Of a DNA stretch of 64,000 nucleotides, positions 1 to 9,335 are shown in pieces (the first letter of the stretch is position 1; each line of letters begins with the position of its first letter). The notes under the pieces were generated by a model. It saw only the letters and a list, made by a program, of their open reading frames with translations. It searched no databases and was not told the DNA's origin. The stretch spans positions 1-64,000 of the forward strand of contig BROI01000016.1 in the NCBI GenBank assembly GCA_027923505.1, read 5' to 3'. This DNA is from Mayamaea pseudoterrestris (taxonomy: Eukaryota; Bacillariophyta; Bacillariophyceae; Sellaphorales; Sellaphoraceae). The position numbers and the translations under genes were made by a program.

Positions 1-2200
1 TGATGTCAGCACAAAGAGTAACGTCTCGAAACGACTCATGATAGCCGAGAAGTTGCTCAACAATCGCAGGCTTCACCAGATGGACGCGCGACGCGTCGTC
101 TTTCCTTTTAACGAGCCAACATCTGGTCCAAAGATGTGCTCAGCAGCCAGGATGTCGGCCTTCGTCACAGGACAGTTCGGCAACTGATTGCTGTCGATGC
201 GCAGGTAATCCTTGAGGCTTGGCCGTTCAATTTTGATTTGCAGTTCCCAGCTCTAACAGCGCGTAAATAGTCATCATTGGTGTAGTTAGTACGGTTATCG
301 TCTACCGTAGTCAACATCGCCACTCCATCCTTGACATCGCCCTTGCCCTTTGAAAAGCTCTCGCAAACATACAGCCCAGAGTCCGTCTCGACAAACTCGC
401 TGCTTACCGTCCGCTTCTCACGACGGAACATTGGACGCTCCACGCCATGCATGAGATACTCCACGGTAAACTTCTTTCGGACTTGCGCCAAACTCAAATG
501 TTCGCCAGCCCCTGCGGATACCACCACACCGCACCATAGCCCTCCAGGTCGCCCATCATGTTCGTCCTTACTGTACCAGCGTTGCACTTGATCACCATCC
601 ACGTTGGCACCGGGCGAATGTTCGTCAGCATCTTGGCGTTACAGAACAGATCCACTGTCGACTGATTGTCCAAGAGCACAGCCTTCTTCGAGATGTTCAC
701 CTTGGCGGCTGCGCGAACATGTATCCGACCTCGTCGTCGTCGTCGCTATCTTCCTCGCTACCCAGCGTGAAGTGCTGCGCCCCACTAGCCTCTGCAGCCG
801 GGCGCATCTCCGTAGACTCCGCTCTCGTGGGACAGTCTCGCTGCACATGACCAACCTGTTGGCAGATCCAGCATCTGGGAGGGTCACGCGCTGTACCAGT
901 CGTGTGAAACGCCCGCCCTCGTTCGTTGGCAACGTGGCTTCTCCATCCGCATGCTCACGACGCTGCATGATGTTGTATGCATCGTGGATCGTCAACGGGA
1001 AGTTGTCGTGCCCGTCGAGGTAGTAGTTGCGCAAGTGCTTGCAATACCCAGCGTATTCTGCCGTTGCGCCGCGCACGAAAAGCATCGCAAGCTCGAGCTC
1101 TTCGGCGGGCTTGATATGCTCCTTGTTCGCCTTGTTAGGATTGTCATCCTTGGCAATGTTCAGCGCCACAATCTCGTTGTGCATCGTGACGCCAACCGCC
1201 TCGCCACGTCTGCCAGCGTGACCATGCTTTCGTAATATTTCTGCAGGCTTTCGCGCGCTCCTTGAGTACGTCGAACAACTCAGCTTGAATGTCCACGACT
1301 CTGATCCACAAGTTTGCAGCGCCCGCCGTCGTGTGCGAGATCTCCTTGATAATCGCCAGCAACTTAATTCCGTCCGTGTCCTCCTCGGCGTCTCGGAACT
1401 TGGCGTGCGACTTGACACGATCCTTCATACGCTCCGTGCATTGCCCATACAACACGGCGTAGAGACCAGCGAGGAAGTCGGAGTATACACGCACGCGCTC
1501 GACATGCTCTTTCTTGTCGGCCTTGTATTCCTCGAGCATTATGGACCAGTCCGAGTCCGTCGTGTCGGCATCCTTCGTTGGACGCGCAGGCTCGTCAGGA
1601 ATCTCCAGTTCCACGTTGCGCATGCCCTTGAGCAGCTCCTTGGTATATTTCTTGTAGGAGCGCCCGACGAAAGTGATGATCTCGTTCGTCGTACGGATGA
1701 ATCCATCGGGATCGCGCGAACCGTTGTAGTCGTAGATGAAGCCAGCGAGCGTCGGCTCGCTTCCTTGGAAATTTCCACTCGGCGCACGACTCGGTCCGTT
1801 GAGTCTGTTACCATTGCCTTGGTTCCCGGAACGATTCCCAGCACGATTCCCACGACGATAATGACGGTTACGTCGGTTTCCTTCGCTTGCTGGCGGAGCG
1901 GGAGGTGCACCTCCACCGCTCGACGCCGTTCCTGTCGTCGGAGTATTGCTCGTCGAAGACATGTCTTTTCACTCCCTTCTTGGAGAAAATGTTGGATCTA
2001 GAATATATCTTGCGCGCCCTTGAAGCGACACTAATGATTAAGCAGAACAGAGTCAATAAAACCACTTTACTTATTTTCTCCAAGAAGTGATCGTCCTCGA
2101 TCCACTCCTTCGGTTGCCGCTTACCGCGCTTACTTAAACGTGACCGTCTTCGTGACGTCACCGCTGTCTCTTCGGTTTGGGTTCTCATCCATGCTCAACA
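1..2200 (-). mobile_element. Ty1/copia LTR retrotransposon, 5' part, runs off the left edge
   Basis: This is the 5' portion of a copia-type element reading leftward. Visible parts in order are an LTR (1990-2200), a gag region starting near 1962 with a Gly/Asn/Arg-rich N-terminus, a CCHC zinc knuckle of pattern C-x2-C-x4-H-x4-C (around 820-870), and a protease-like stretch with the motif LLDNQSTVD (around 640-680) that is common in diatom copia elements. A short pre-integrase-like segment follows before the window ends. The rest of pol and the other LTR are outside. The visible part looks broken, with about two or three breaks. Age cannot be estimated without the second LTR, but the crisp LTR ends suggest a fairly young insertion. 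Confidence 0.8.
1990..2200 (-). repeat. Copia long terminal repeat (5' LTR)
   Basis: On the plus strand this 211-bp segment begins TGTTGGATC and ends GCTCAACA, giving the 5-bp terminal inverted repeat TGTTG/CAACA expected of copia LTRs. The gag start lies about 30 bp from the inner end. The outer end abuts the open reading frame of a host gene. The flanking bases CGTGG (2201-2205) would be one copy of a 5-bp target duplication; the other copy is off the window. Confidence 0.7.
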
Positions 2201-2455
2201 CGTGGCTCCAATGCATCGAACACTGCCGATTCCTGTTTCGTACAAGCTGCTGGCTCGCTGCAGAAATCCAAACATTATTGCGCCCATGTATCCGCCACTG
2301 CCCAGCACGGCGATCCGTTTCTTTGATAGTGGAGTTGCTGCTGATCCCTTTGGTGCGTAATTTGGTAATGTCATTGACAGCGTATTGACGGAATGGACGG
2401 AGAAGAGAAGAAGGAGGAGCATCCAGCTTGAACGGTCCATAGCTCCTGTAAACAT
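2201..2455 (-). pseudogene. Start of an NAD(P)-binding-type gene interrupted by the copia LTR
   Basis: An open frame from the ATG at 2455 encodes a hydrophobic signal-like segment (MDRSSWMLLLLLFSVHSVN) followed by a Rossmann-type nucleotide-binding start, KKRIAVLGSGGYMGA, and then GFLQRASSLYETGIG. The glycine pattern GxGGYxG fits NAD(P)-dependent dehydrogenases or epimerases, and I cannot say which family. The frame stays open right up to the LTR at 2200 and then ends, so the gene appears split by the element, with its remainder presumably beyond the element's far end. The signal-like leader suggests ER or plastid routing. If the insertion is fixed the gene is dead; if it is heterozygous the other allele may be intact. 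Confidence 0.55.
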
Positions 2456-2761
2456 TAGAATATCCTTTTTTTAATACTTATTTCTTTTAAGCAATCGTCT
2501 TCCAATAAAGCTTGGCAAATTGCTTGTATATCCGCTTAAATGGAGAAGGCCAAGCTGGTGAACGTCATGGCCGATATCGACGTCTTTGAGTGTCGCAGCG
2601 AAACCCAGGTCCAAGCATTTTTGGCAAGAAAGCCGCACACAAGTAAGATAGGGCTTGGCGATTTACTACCTATATGGTCAAACTTATTCAGACAGCGTCT
2701 AAAGCACTACCGAGCAAGTTAGTAGCTGTCATTTGTATTTCGGTCTAGCAAGGCGTGCATC
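2456..2761. other. Short intergenic stretch, no convincing gene
   Basis: A 60-codon plus-strand frame at 2540-2722 (starting MEKAKLVNVMADIDVFEC) is the only candidate. It contains a possible splice donor, GTAAGA near 2644, but no partner exon was found before the next gene. I treat it as unproven. The interval probably holds the promoter of the interrupted gene at 2455 and the 3' end of the HA-repeat gene. Confidence 0.3.
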
Positions 2762-3967
2762 TTACTCGTCAGGACGAAACGAGGCGAGTTGGCGCGTTGC
2801 TTGACGCGCAATATCTTCCAAAATGTCGCTGTATCGGTAGGTTTCTGCGTCGTCTTTTACTTTCCGAATCTTTCGCGGTAAAGGGCGTGGTTTTGAGCCG
2901 TCATTTACTTTGAGAATCTTTCGTGGTGAAGAGCTGGACCGAGTAGCGGATAAAAGTTTCCCAAACTTCTGTTCGATTCGCGCTGCAGCCGCGTTTCGAA
3001 CGTCGGAGGATCTACCATGAGTCGCAAGCTTCACTTCGGCAAGGTATTCTACGGTACTGTCAAGAACCTTGGTTCGAATCTCTTCCTCCGATAAATGACT
3101 GCCTTGAAGCTTGGCCTCTATTTGAGCTGCAATTTTGTTGAAATGTGCCTGCTGTTGATGCGATGCATCCGCCACAACCGCTTTGACATATGTCTCTTGG
3201 CCTTGCATCAATTGTGGCTTGATGTCTTGCAGATTGCTCAGAAACTTACCGCGTTCGCGACGGGCCACTAAAAGATCCGCGTCAACCTTCCAAATGAATC
3301 CAGCGTCAATCAAAAGTTGCTTCCGGTCCTGACGAATATCGTTCCGATTATTCAAGTATCTCTGTCGAATCATCCACTTGCAAAACGTTGTATCATTGTT
3401 ATAGAAACGAGGAATGTCGCAATGTCCGTAGGTATCACGAAACTCGAGCAGCTTGAGGTACTGTATGTTCCACTTGCAGTCAATCTTGGGTGTGTTTAAA
3501 TGCTGATGCGATCTAAAGCTATTATTCCACCATTGAAAGTTAATTTCGTCAAGCATGGCGATGCGATCCGCTCGCAAATGACCCTTGGAATGCGTGAGGC
3601 GCTGGGTGTTTACCCAATTCACCAATTTCAAATCATGATAATGTTTTGGTGGATTTGTGCTGTTGTATCGCTTTTTGTATGCAATTAGTTTGTTATACAT
3701 GTCTAGCCATATCTCGTCGTATGCAGGCATGATACGTGGCAATGATGAAGTCGCAGAAACAGCAACAGGCTTCCTCTGGACCGGCTTCTTCGTTTCACTC
3801 TTATATGCAGTCATGATGTGCGTACGTGAAGGTGCTGCAGCATTAGCACCAGCCATAGGACTTCGTACGACCATCTTCTTCATTTCAGTCTTTGATGCAG
3901 GCATGTTATTGCCGTAACAAAGGATTGGTAGTGGCTTGCTTAATAGCGGACGCTCCTTCCCTTTCAT
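2762..3967 (-). CDS. Helicase-associated (HA) repeat protein
   Basis: A single exon of 401 residues. Residues about 95-235 contain two tandem helicase-associated domain repeats: W-x-Y-x3-L-x2-Y ... WVNTQRLTHSKG ... and WNIQYLKLLEFRDTYGHCD ... CKWMIRQRYLNNR, each ending in an R-x5-L-x3-F-x-W signature. HA repeats are small three-helix, probably DNA-binding modules that are very numerous in diatom genomes, often without a helicase. The C-terminal third is basic and Lys/Arg-rich with likely nuclear localisation clusters. The N-terminus has a short imperfect duplication (PASKTEMKK / TAYKSETKK). The first ATG is used here, though the one at 3904 (MPASKTEMKK) is also possible. A DNA-binding nuclear role is inferred. 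Confidence 0.75.
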   Translation of the reverse strand: MKGKERPLLSKPLPILCYGNNMPASKTEMKKMVVRSPMAGANAAAPSRTHIMTAYKSETKKPVQRKPVAVSATSSLPRIMPAYDEIWLDMYNKLIAYKKRYNSTNPPKHYHDLKLVNWVNTQRLTHSKGHLRADRIAMLDEINFQWWNNSFRSHQHLNTPKIDCKWNIQYLKLLEFRDTYGHCDIPRFYNNDTTFCKWMIRQRYLNNRNDIRQDRKQLLIDAGFIWKVDADLLVARRERGKFLSNLQDIKPQLMQGQETYVKAVVADASHQQQAHFNKIAAQIEAKLQGSHLSEEEIRTKVLDSTVEYLAEVKLATHGRSSDVRNAAAARIEQKFGKLLSATRSSSSPRKILKVNDGSKPRPLPRKIRKVKDDAETYRYSDILEDIARQATRQLASFRPDE

Positions 3968-4195
3968 TCCAAAGAAGAACGAGAACGAAGGGAGGTCGAG
4001 TCATGGTGAAGTCACGTCACTCCCAAGATCCGAATGCACGTCGCAGCGTTACATGACGAGAAACGTGTTGCCTTTCCCGGTACGACTTACACGGAAACCC
4101 GCGCCGTCGCGCCTTCGCCCACCATGAACGCACATTCCTTGATCCACAATCTTACCATCTTCATCAATAGGGCGTCTGATCATAGTTATCAAGCC

Positions 4196-6059
4196 ATGGA
4201 TGAACCATCCCGGAAACGCGCTCGGAATGATTCAACTGCTGCTGAGCGAGAAATTAATGAGGACAATGACGGCCACGATGACGACACGCAGGAGCAGCAA
4301 TTGCTAGCCATGATGGATGGAGACGACTTTGTCACGCAAGCGCAAAAGGAAGAAATGGAAGCAAAGCGAAAGCGAGAGTTGAGGAAACAACGTTTAGTAT
4401 TACTGCAGCAGCAGGAGCAGCCAGAGGAGATGCAAGCGGAGCCTCCGGAAGCATCGAATGAAAACTCTCAACAACCGCATGCTGCTGCTGCTGCTGACTC
4501 TGCTACAAGAGATGAGATAACGAATGAGCCTGACGCTCACGGCTCCGATTTTTTGCGAAAGCAAGATATTAACAATGATTATAATGACGACGACAATGGA
4601 GACGAAGATAGCTTTGACATGTTTTCCAGCTCCGTTTCGCCATTCGCTGAGCGATTGACAAAGCGATCGTCGGACGACGAACATGTGAATAATAGTCATG
4701 TAACGAAACATCACCGACAGAACAACCATCACCACGAGCAGGCAGACTGGGACGACGCGGAAGGCTACTACAAGGCTGTCATTGGTGAATCCATATCCAT
4801 GGAGCTTTCGTCGACGACGACTGGAAGCGCAACGTCTTTGCAGTTTCGCGTGGCAGGGTAAGTGCGAGCAAGAATATGGCTTCAGTTTGAGCGAGCGTCA
4901 AACCTTGTGTTCTGCTGTACACGATTCCTTATATTCGTTGCTCTTCTTAATTTTCTGTTCAAGTGTCATTGGCAAGGGTGTCTTTTCCACCGTCCTCAAA
5001 TGCTCCACCGTCAGCAACGCATCTAGCATTGAAATTCCTCCCATTGTTGCACTCAAGTGCATTCGCCACAACGAAAGCATGGCCAAAGCCGCTCTCAAGG
5101 AGCTAGCCATGTTGCTCAAGCTAAAGGGCGCTCCTGGCATTGTACCGCTATTGCTACCTACCACGACGGCACCGATTGAGCATCGTGGGCATGTGCTACT
5201 TGCCTTTTCATTCATGGAATACAACTTGCGCGACGTGTTGATTAAGTTTGGTAAGGGTGTTGGACTGAGTCTGCAAGCTGTCCGCTCGTATACAGGTCAA
5301 TTGCTGGCGGCGCTCACGCAACTAAAGAAGCATGGCATTATACATTGCGACCTCAAGCCGGATAACATTTTGGTGAGCAGTGACTTTGGGCACTGCCAAA
5401 TTGCTGATTTCGGGTCGGCCGTTGAAGCTAACAATTCAGCCGACAATATTGCCACGCCGTACCTTGTATCGCGCTTTTACAGAGCACCCGAAGTAATTTT
5501 GGGCTTGCAGCCAACCTACATGGTTGATCTCTGGAGCATTGCCGTGACTGTTGTGGAATTATTCTTGGGAGATGTGTTGTTTCGTGGTCAAACCAATAAC
5601 GACATGCTTTTCACCATGATGCAACACTTGGGCCCAATGTCGAACCGACATATTCGCCAACACTTGGTGCAAACGCAACGCATTCCAAACGTTGTCAAGC
5701 AGTTTCAGCAGGAAGGTCCAAACTACAAGTTTGTGCAGCAAACAATGGATCCAGTCACGCAGTCTAGTGTCGTGAAACTACGGCCACTGACAAGTACGAA
5801 CACTGGCAACTCTGCCAGCAGCGCCGACAAGTTCCCCAGCGCCACGCCGCTGGCTACAAAGATAGTAAAGGCCCGCTCCTCCAATGACCGCAAGAGTTTG
5901 GTGCAGCAATTCTCCGACTTGATGCTCAAGTGCTTGGCGCTGGATCCGACCCGGCGCATGGAGCTTCGCGATGCCTTGCGGCACGAGTTCTTTGCGAGTA
6001 GCGCAGCCGCAAACATTCCTTCCTCCGTCACGACGAGTTCTAATGGTAACGGCATCTAA
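4196..6059 (+). CDS. PRP4: PRP4-type spliceosomal serine/threonine kinase
   Basis: Two exons (4196-4857 and 4964-6059) joined by a 106-nt GT-AG intron give 585 residues. The N-terminal third is acidic and Gln-rich with a long charged helix, ending in WDDAEGYY. The C-terminal kinase domain starts at the splice junction with the Gly loop VIGKGVFSTV and shows VALKCI (Lys), HCDLKPDNIL (catalytic loop), ADFGSA (metal binding) and TPYLVSRFYRAPE, the activation segment typical of PRP4/PRPF4B in the CMGC group. Known PRP4 kinases phosphorylate tri-snRNP proteins during spliceosome activation. A frame open to 4034 allows upstream starts (4124); the ATG at 4196 (MDEPSRKRARND) opens the charged tail and is preferred. 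Confidence 0.9.
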
Positions 6060-6117
6060 TGATTACTTTGCTATTTCAAGTGCTCAATGTACTATATTCT
6101 TTAGTCACAATTTTCAC

Positions 6118-6125
6118 TACCGGTA
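6118..6125. promoter_or_regulatory. TACCGGTA palindrome between convergent gene ends
   Basis: Exact 8-bp palindrome in the 120-bp gap between the 3' ends of the PRP4 and NDUFS6 genes. It is the one copy in the window that is not upstream of a start codon. Confidence 0.35.
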
Positions 6126-6179
6126 CTTTAGTATCACCTTTTAACGGAGCTCTTCCACCTTCCACGCCCCAAAGCAATG

Positions 6180-6695
6180 TCAATGACCATGACTACTATT
6201 CTTCTTCTTTTGCGTAAATCTCAAGGCGCAATACTTGCACGGCTCGACCGCTCCTGGAACCTTGAGCGAAATGTATTCCACCGGATGCCCCATGGCCCCG
6301 CCACCTCCGTCGCAAATGGCCATTTCTCCGTCCACCTCCACGGGCGGAACGCGCTGCACCAGTTCCAACGCGTTGGACCGGTGCTTGCCGAGTTTGTACT
6401 GATGAAGAGATATAGTTGTTAGAAAGTGATTTAAAAAGTGAGTAAAGCAAATAATGACGCCTTCAACAACATGCGTTACTCGATATTTCATTCTTACCAT
6501 ACTCTCCTCTCCCGTCCGATTCATTTTACGTAAATCCTCCGGCTGAAACACCACATCCGCCGGATTCGTCACGGGAGGACCTCGACCGGGCGTGGAGATT
6601 GGTTGCACGGCAAAGGAGCGAGTCAGAACGAAGGCTGGGCCTCGACGCGACAGGAGTTTGGATGCAGCGGCACTAGCAGCAGAGAGCGTAGTCAT
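6180..6695 (-). CDS. NDUFS6: NADH dehydrogenase (complex I) zinc-binding 13-kDa subunit
   Basis: Two exons (6695-6498 and 6398-6180) with a 99-nt phase-0 intron give 138 residues. The C-terminal half carries the conserved zinc site, EMAICDGGGGAMGHPVEYI then CKYCALRF, which matches the NDUFS6 fold that binds Zn in the matrix arm of complex I. The N-terminus (MTTLSAASAAASKLLSRRG) is Ser/Ala/Arg-rich and lacks acidic residues, as expected for a mitochondrial presequence. The intron is a multiple of three without a stop, so a retained-intron product would stay in frame with 33 hydrophobic extra residues. The tail is Lys-rich, slightly longer than in animals. The gene is convergent with PRP4. Confidence 0.88.
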   Translation of the reverse strand: MTTLSAASAAASKLLSRRGPAFVLTRSFAVQPISTPGRGPPVTNPADVVFQPEDLRKMNRTGEESMVRMKYRVTHVVEGVIICFTHFLNHFLTTISLHQYKLGKHRSNALELVQRVPPVEVDGEMAICDGGGGAMGHPVEYISLKVPGAVEPCKYCALRFTQKKKNSSHGH

Positions 6696-6930
6696 TATCA
6701 GTAAAATCTTTTATATTTTAAATGAAGAAAGAGTATTGCCACTTGCAATGGAGCAGCTTGATCGCACACAAAGGCGGCTTCAAAAGGTGCCTTTTCGTCA
6801 TGGTGAAGCAGCGGCTGACGTTCGAAGATTGAGTCCCGATGAGATTCCAGTAATGGTGCGACACTATGATTCGTTTCAACGCTTGGCGCGCTGCGCCTCG
6901 AATCAGCATGGGATTTGTTCCGCCGCGCGC

Positions 6931-6938
6931 TACCGGTA
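6931..6938. promoter_or_regulatory. TACCGGTA palindrome in a divergent promoter
   Basis: Located 28 bp before the ATG at 6967 and 236 bp from the NDUFS6 start at 6695, in the spacer shared by these two divergent genes. Confidence 0.4.
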
Positions 6939-6966
6939 TCTTTTTACTTGCTGCCAAATGTAAAGC

Positions 6967-9159
6967 ATGACTACAACTGACAAAGCTGATGCAATAACAA
7001 CTCTAGAAAATGGTGAAGTCAAGGAAAGCAAATTGATTAACGGTGTTGGCAGTAGCGTCAACAAGGACCATACATCCGCCAACAGTAATTTCTCCTCCAA
7101 GATTCTCTGCCGCACCATTCAGGAGCTCACGACGCGCCACGAGATTGAAACATGTTTAGCAAACATGACGGCCGACTTGGAGCTCTCCACCAGGCTCCAC
7201 GACGAACTGGTGCACGAGTCGCTCGTCAATGACTTGCTTAGCAAGCTGGCGCAGGCGCAAGCAGCACTGGATGAAGTGGAAGCGGTTCGCAGGCAACAAC
7301 GCGACCGTGACGTCAAAATGGCCGATTCGCTCCTGCAGGAAATGCTCGCGTGGAGCCAGGAGCATGGGCTACTCAAGCGAGTGGAGCAAGACTACAAGAA
7401 TTTGCTGCAGCAACATGATGAAGTAGTGGCAAGGTTACTGCAAAAGGAAATGGAACTGGAGGATTTCTCCAAGCGAGTCAAGCAGAATCGCAATGCGAGT
7501 AGCGCGAATGCTACTGAGAATGACAAGCAAGAAGCAGAAGCGTGCGAAACTGCGCAAAATATTGTTGGTGACGATTTACTGCAACAGCAAGAAACTGTCG
7601 CTCTCGCCATTTCCGACTCGCTGAACGACACCTTGCTGCAATCCACCAATCCTCCAGCGCCGCTGCAAATGCCATTGTTGGAATCTACCAAAACTGATGG
7701 CAGTGATTTAAAAGACGAAATGATACTGGAACCAAAGTTGAAGGATTTTGTTCCGTCGCCGCCGCAGTCGCCTTCGCGTTTGGTGCAAGCGACGGAACCG
7801 ACTGTTTCATTGATTGCGGAGAATGCTGAGAGTGACACGTTACAGCAGCAAGAACAACAGCAACAAGATCAGGGCAACGTGAGTCTCGATGAGCTCGACA
7901 ACAAGTACTTAATGCTCATTTGCTCCTACTTGGACGCCCTTGATATATTGAATTTGGCGCAAACCAACATTGGCATGTACTCGAGGATTGATACCATGTT
8001 TGGCATGGGCGGGGATGACAATGACTCGACCATTGCCAGTGATGAGCAGCAGATGCAATATAGCAACATGAATACAAGTGCAGAAGCGAGTAGTGACAAT
8101 ATTGGTGATAGGACTGGAGCAACAACAGAGTCGGTGGCGAATAGCACCAATGCAAGTACAGCCTTGGCCACATTGCAGGAGCCACCTGCTGCCGCGCCGC
8201 AGCAACCACAAGCAACGATTGTAAACATTCCTCCTGCACCCGCCACTGCGTCGATACCAGTTTCGACGCCGACGCGCGCCACAACAAAGTCGGATCCAAA
8301 CGGCAGCAGCAGCAAGATGAACGTTTACTCGACACCGACTCGGGAACGCTCCAATAGCTCGGCGGCAGCGACGACGCCAGCGCCGATTCAAACGGCTGGA
8401 TCCTTTGACGGCCCACGCAACATTTTTGCCAGCCTCTTGCAGCCGCGTAAGAGTCCCATTGCTAGCAGTAGTCAAAGCAACAACAACAATAGCAACAAGT
8501 CTTCCATTATGAGTGCCGCCATGGCCAACTCCATGGGCGCCAAGCTATCCGACGCTGAATTAAATGCCATTATCACAATGACAAAGCGACTCAAGGAGAA
8601 GGAGAGTTTGGTAGAAAGTCTGCAGCAGCACGTGTCGGAAACAACGGCCAAACTGGAAGGAAGTGAGGCGGTCAAGCAGTTTTTGGTGCAAAAATGTCGA
8701 GAGATGGAAGATTCCTTGGCGGCACTGCAAGACCATGATTCCAAGGTTGCCTTGCAGATTGCGACCGACCAGGATGTCATTGCCTATTTGGATGGCCGCG
8801 TGCAGGAGCTTGAGGGAAAGATGGAGGAGCTGCAGGCGCAATTGGATCAGTCGGTCGCCACGGTTCAACGTGTTCAGGAACAAGCGGAGCAAAAGAGCAT
8901 TGTCATGGGTGACATGCTGCAGTATGAGCGCGAAAAGCTTCAGGAGAGCGAGCGTGAGTGGAAGGCCACTAAGAAGCTATTGATCAAGGAAGTCAAGCAT
9001 TGTCGCGCGCAAATGGTTTCGCTGCAGGCGGAACGAGATGGTTATCGCGAGCAAAATGACAAGTTAAAGAGTGCCGTCTTGTCATCCTCGTCTGTTTCCT
9101 CTCCATCGTCTGCGGTGCAAAGGAATTATTCACAGTCTCTGTCATCGAGTGGTTATTGA
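6967..9159 (+). CDS. F-box-like coiled-coil protein
   Basis: A single exon of 730 residues. Residues 40-170 are predicted coiled coil with heptad-like Leu/Ala spacing. After a polyQ run, residues about 303-345 read LDELDNKYLMLICSYLDALD then ILNLAQTNIGMYSRIDTMFG, which has the Leu/Ile pattern of an F-box. A Ser/Thr/Asn/Pro-rich disordered middle follows (polyN and polyS runs), then a long C-terminal coiled coil (about 520-700) rich in Glu, Gln and Lys with QVE/QEL repeats. F-box proteins link substrates to SCF ubiquitin ligases, but coiled-coil F-box-like proteins of algae are not characterised and this role is inference. The short tail is Ser-rich. The start is the first ATG after the divergent promoter. 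Confidence 0.7.
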   Translation: MTTTDKADAITTLENGEVKESKLINGVGSSVNKDHTSANSNFSSKILCRTIQELTTRHEIETCLANMTADLELSTRLHDELVHESLVNDLLSKLAQAQAALDEVEAVRRQQRDRDVKMADSLLQEMLAWSQEHGLLKRVEQDYKNLLQQHDEVVARLLQKEMELEDFSKRVKQNRNASSANATENDKQEAEACETAQNIVGDDLLQQQETVALAISDSLNDTLLQSTNPPAPLQMPLLESTKTDGSDLKDEMILEPKLKDFVPSPPQSPSRLVQATEPTVSLIAENAESDTLQQQEQQQQDQGNVSLDELDNKYLMLICSYLDALDILNLAQTNIGMYSRIDTMFGMGGDDNDSTIASDEQQMQYSNMNTSAEASSDNIGDRTGATTESVANSTNASTALATLQEPPAAAPQQPQATIVNIPPAPATASIPVSTPTRATTKSDPNGSSSKMNVYSTPTRERSNSSAAATTPAPIQTAGSFDGPRNIFASLLQPRKSPIASSSQSNNNNSNKSSIMSAAMANSMGAKLSDAELNAIITMTKRLKEKESLVESLQQHVSETTAKLEGSEAVKQFLVQKCREMEDSLAALQDHDSKVALQIATDQDVIAYLDGRVQELEGKMEELQAQLDQSVATVQRVQEQAEQKSIVMGDMLQYEREKLQESEREWKATKKLLIKEVKHCRAQMVSLQAERDGYREQNDKLKSAVLSSSSVSSPSSAVQRNYSQSLSSSGY

Positions 9160-9221
9160 CTGGGCAGCTTTAAATATATTGGAGGCTGCTAATAAGAATT
9201 AAGCATCTTATTGATAAGATT

Positions 9222-9258
9222 TAGATAAAGCTTAAATTCTTTTTAGAAGCTTTATCTA
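9222..9258. terminator. A/T-rich hairpin between convergent genes
   Basis: TAGATAAAGCTT (9222-9233) and its perfect reverse complement AAGCTTTATCTA (9247-9258) are separated by a 13-nt loop. It lies about 60 bp after the stop at 9159 and about 80 bp from the stop of the opposing gene, so it may mark 3'-end formation for either strand. The role is inferred from position. Confidence 0.4.
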
Positions 9259-9335
9259 TATTTAAGTTGTGAGTGGGGCATCTTAATGACATGGAGAAAC
9301 AGCGTCGATGGACGCGGGTGGAGGTCTCTATAAGA

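Noticed and set aside
165-1418. Separate small host genes in the left edge
   Set aside because: The frames carry copia gag zinc-knuckle and protease motifs and belong to one LTR element.
3070-3085. GGTTCGAATCTC, resembling a tRNA B box
   Set aside because: It lies within the HA-repeat coding sequence and no cloverleaf or A box fits around it.
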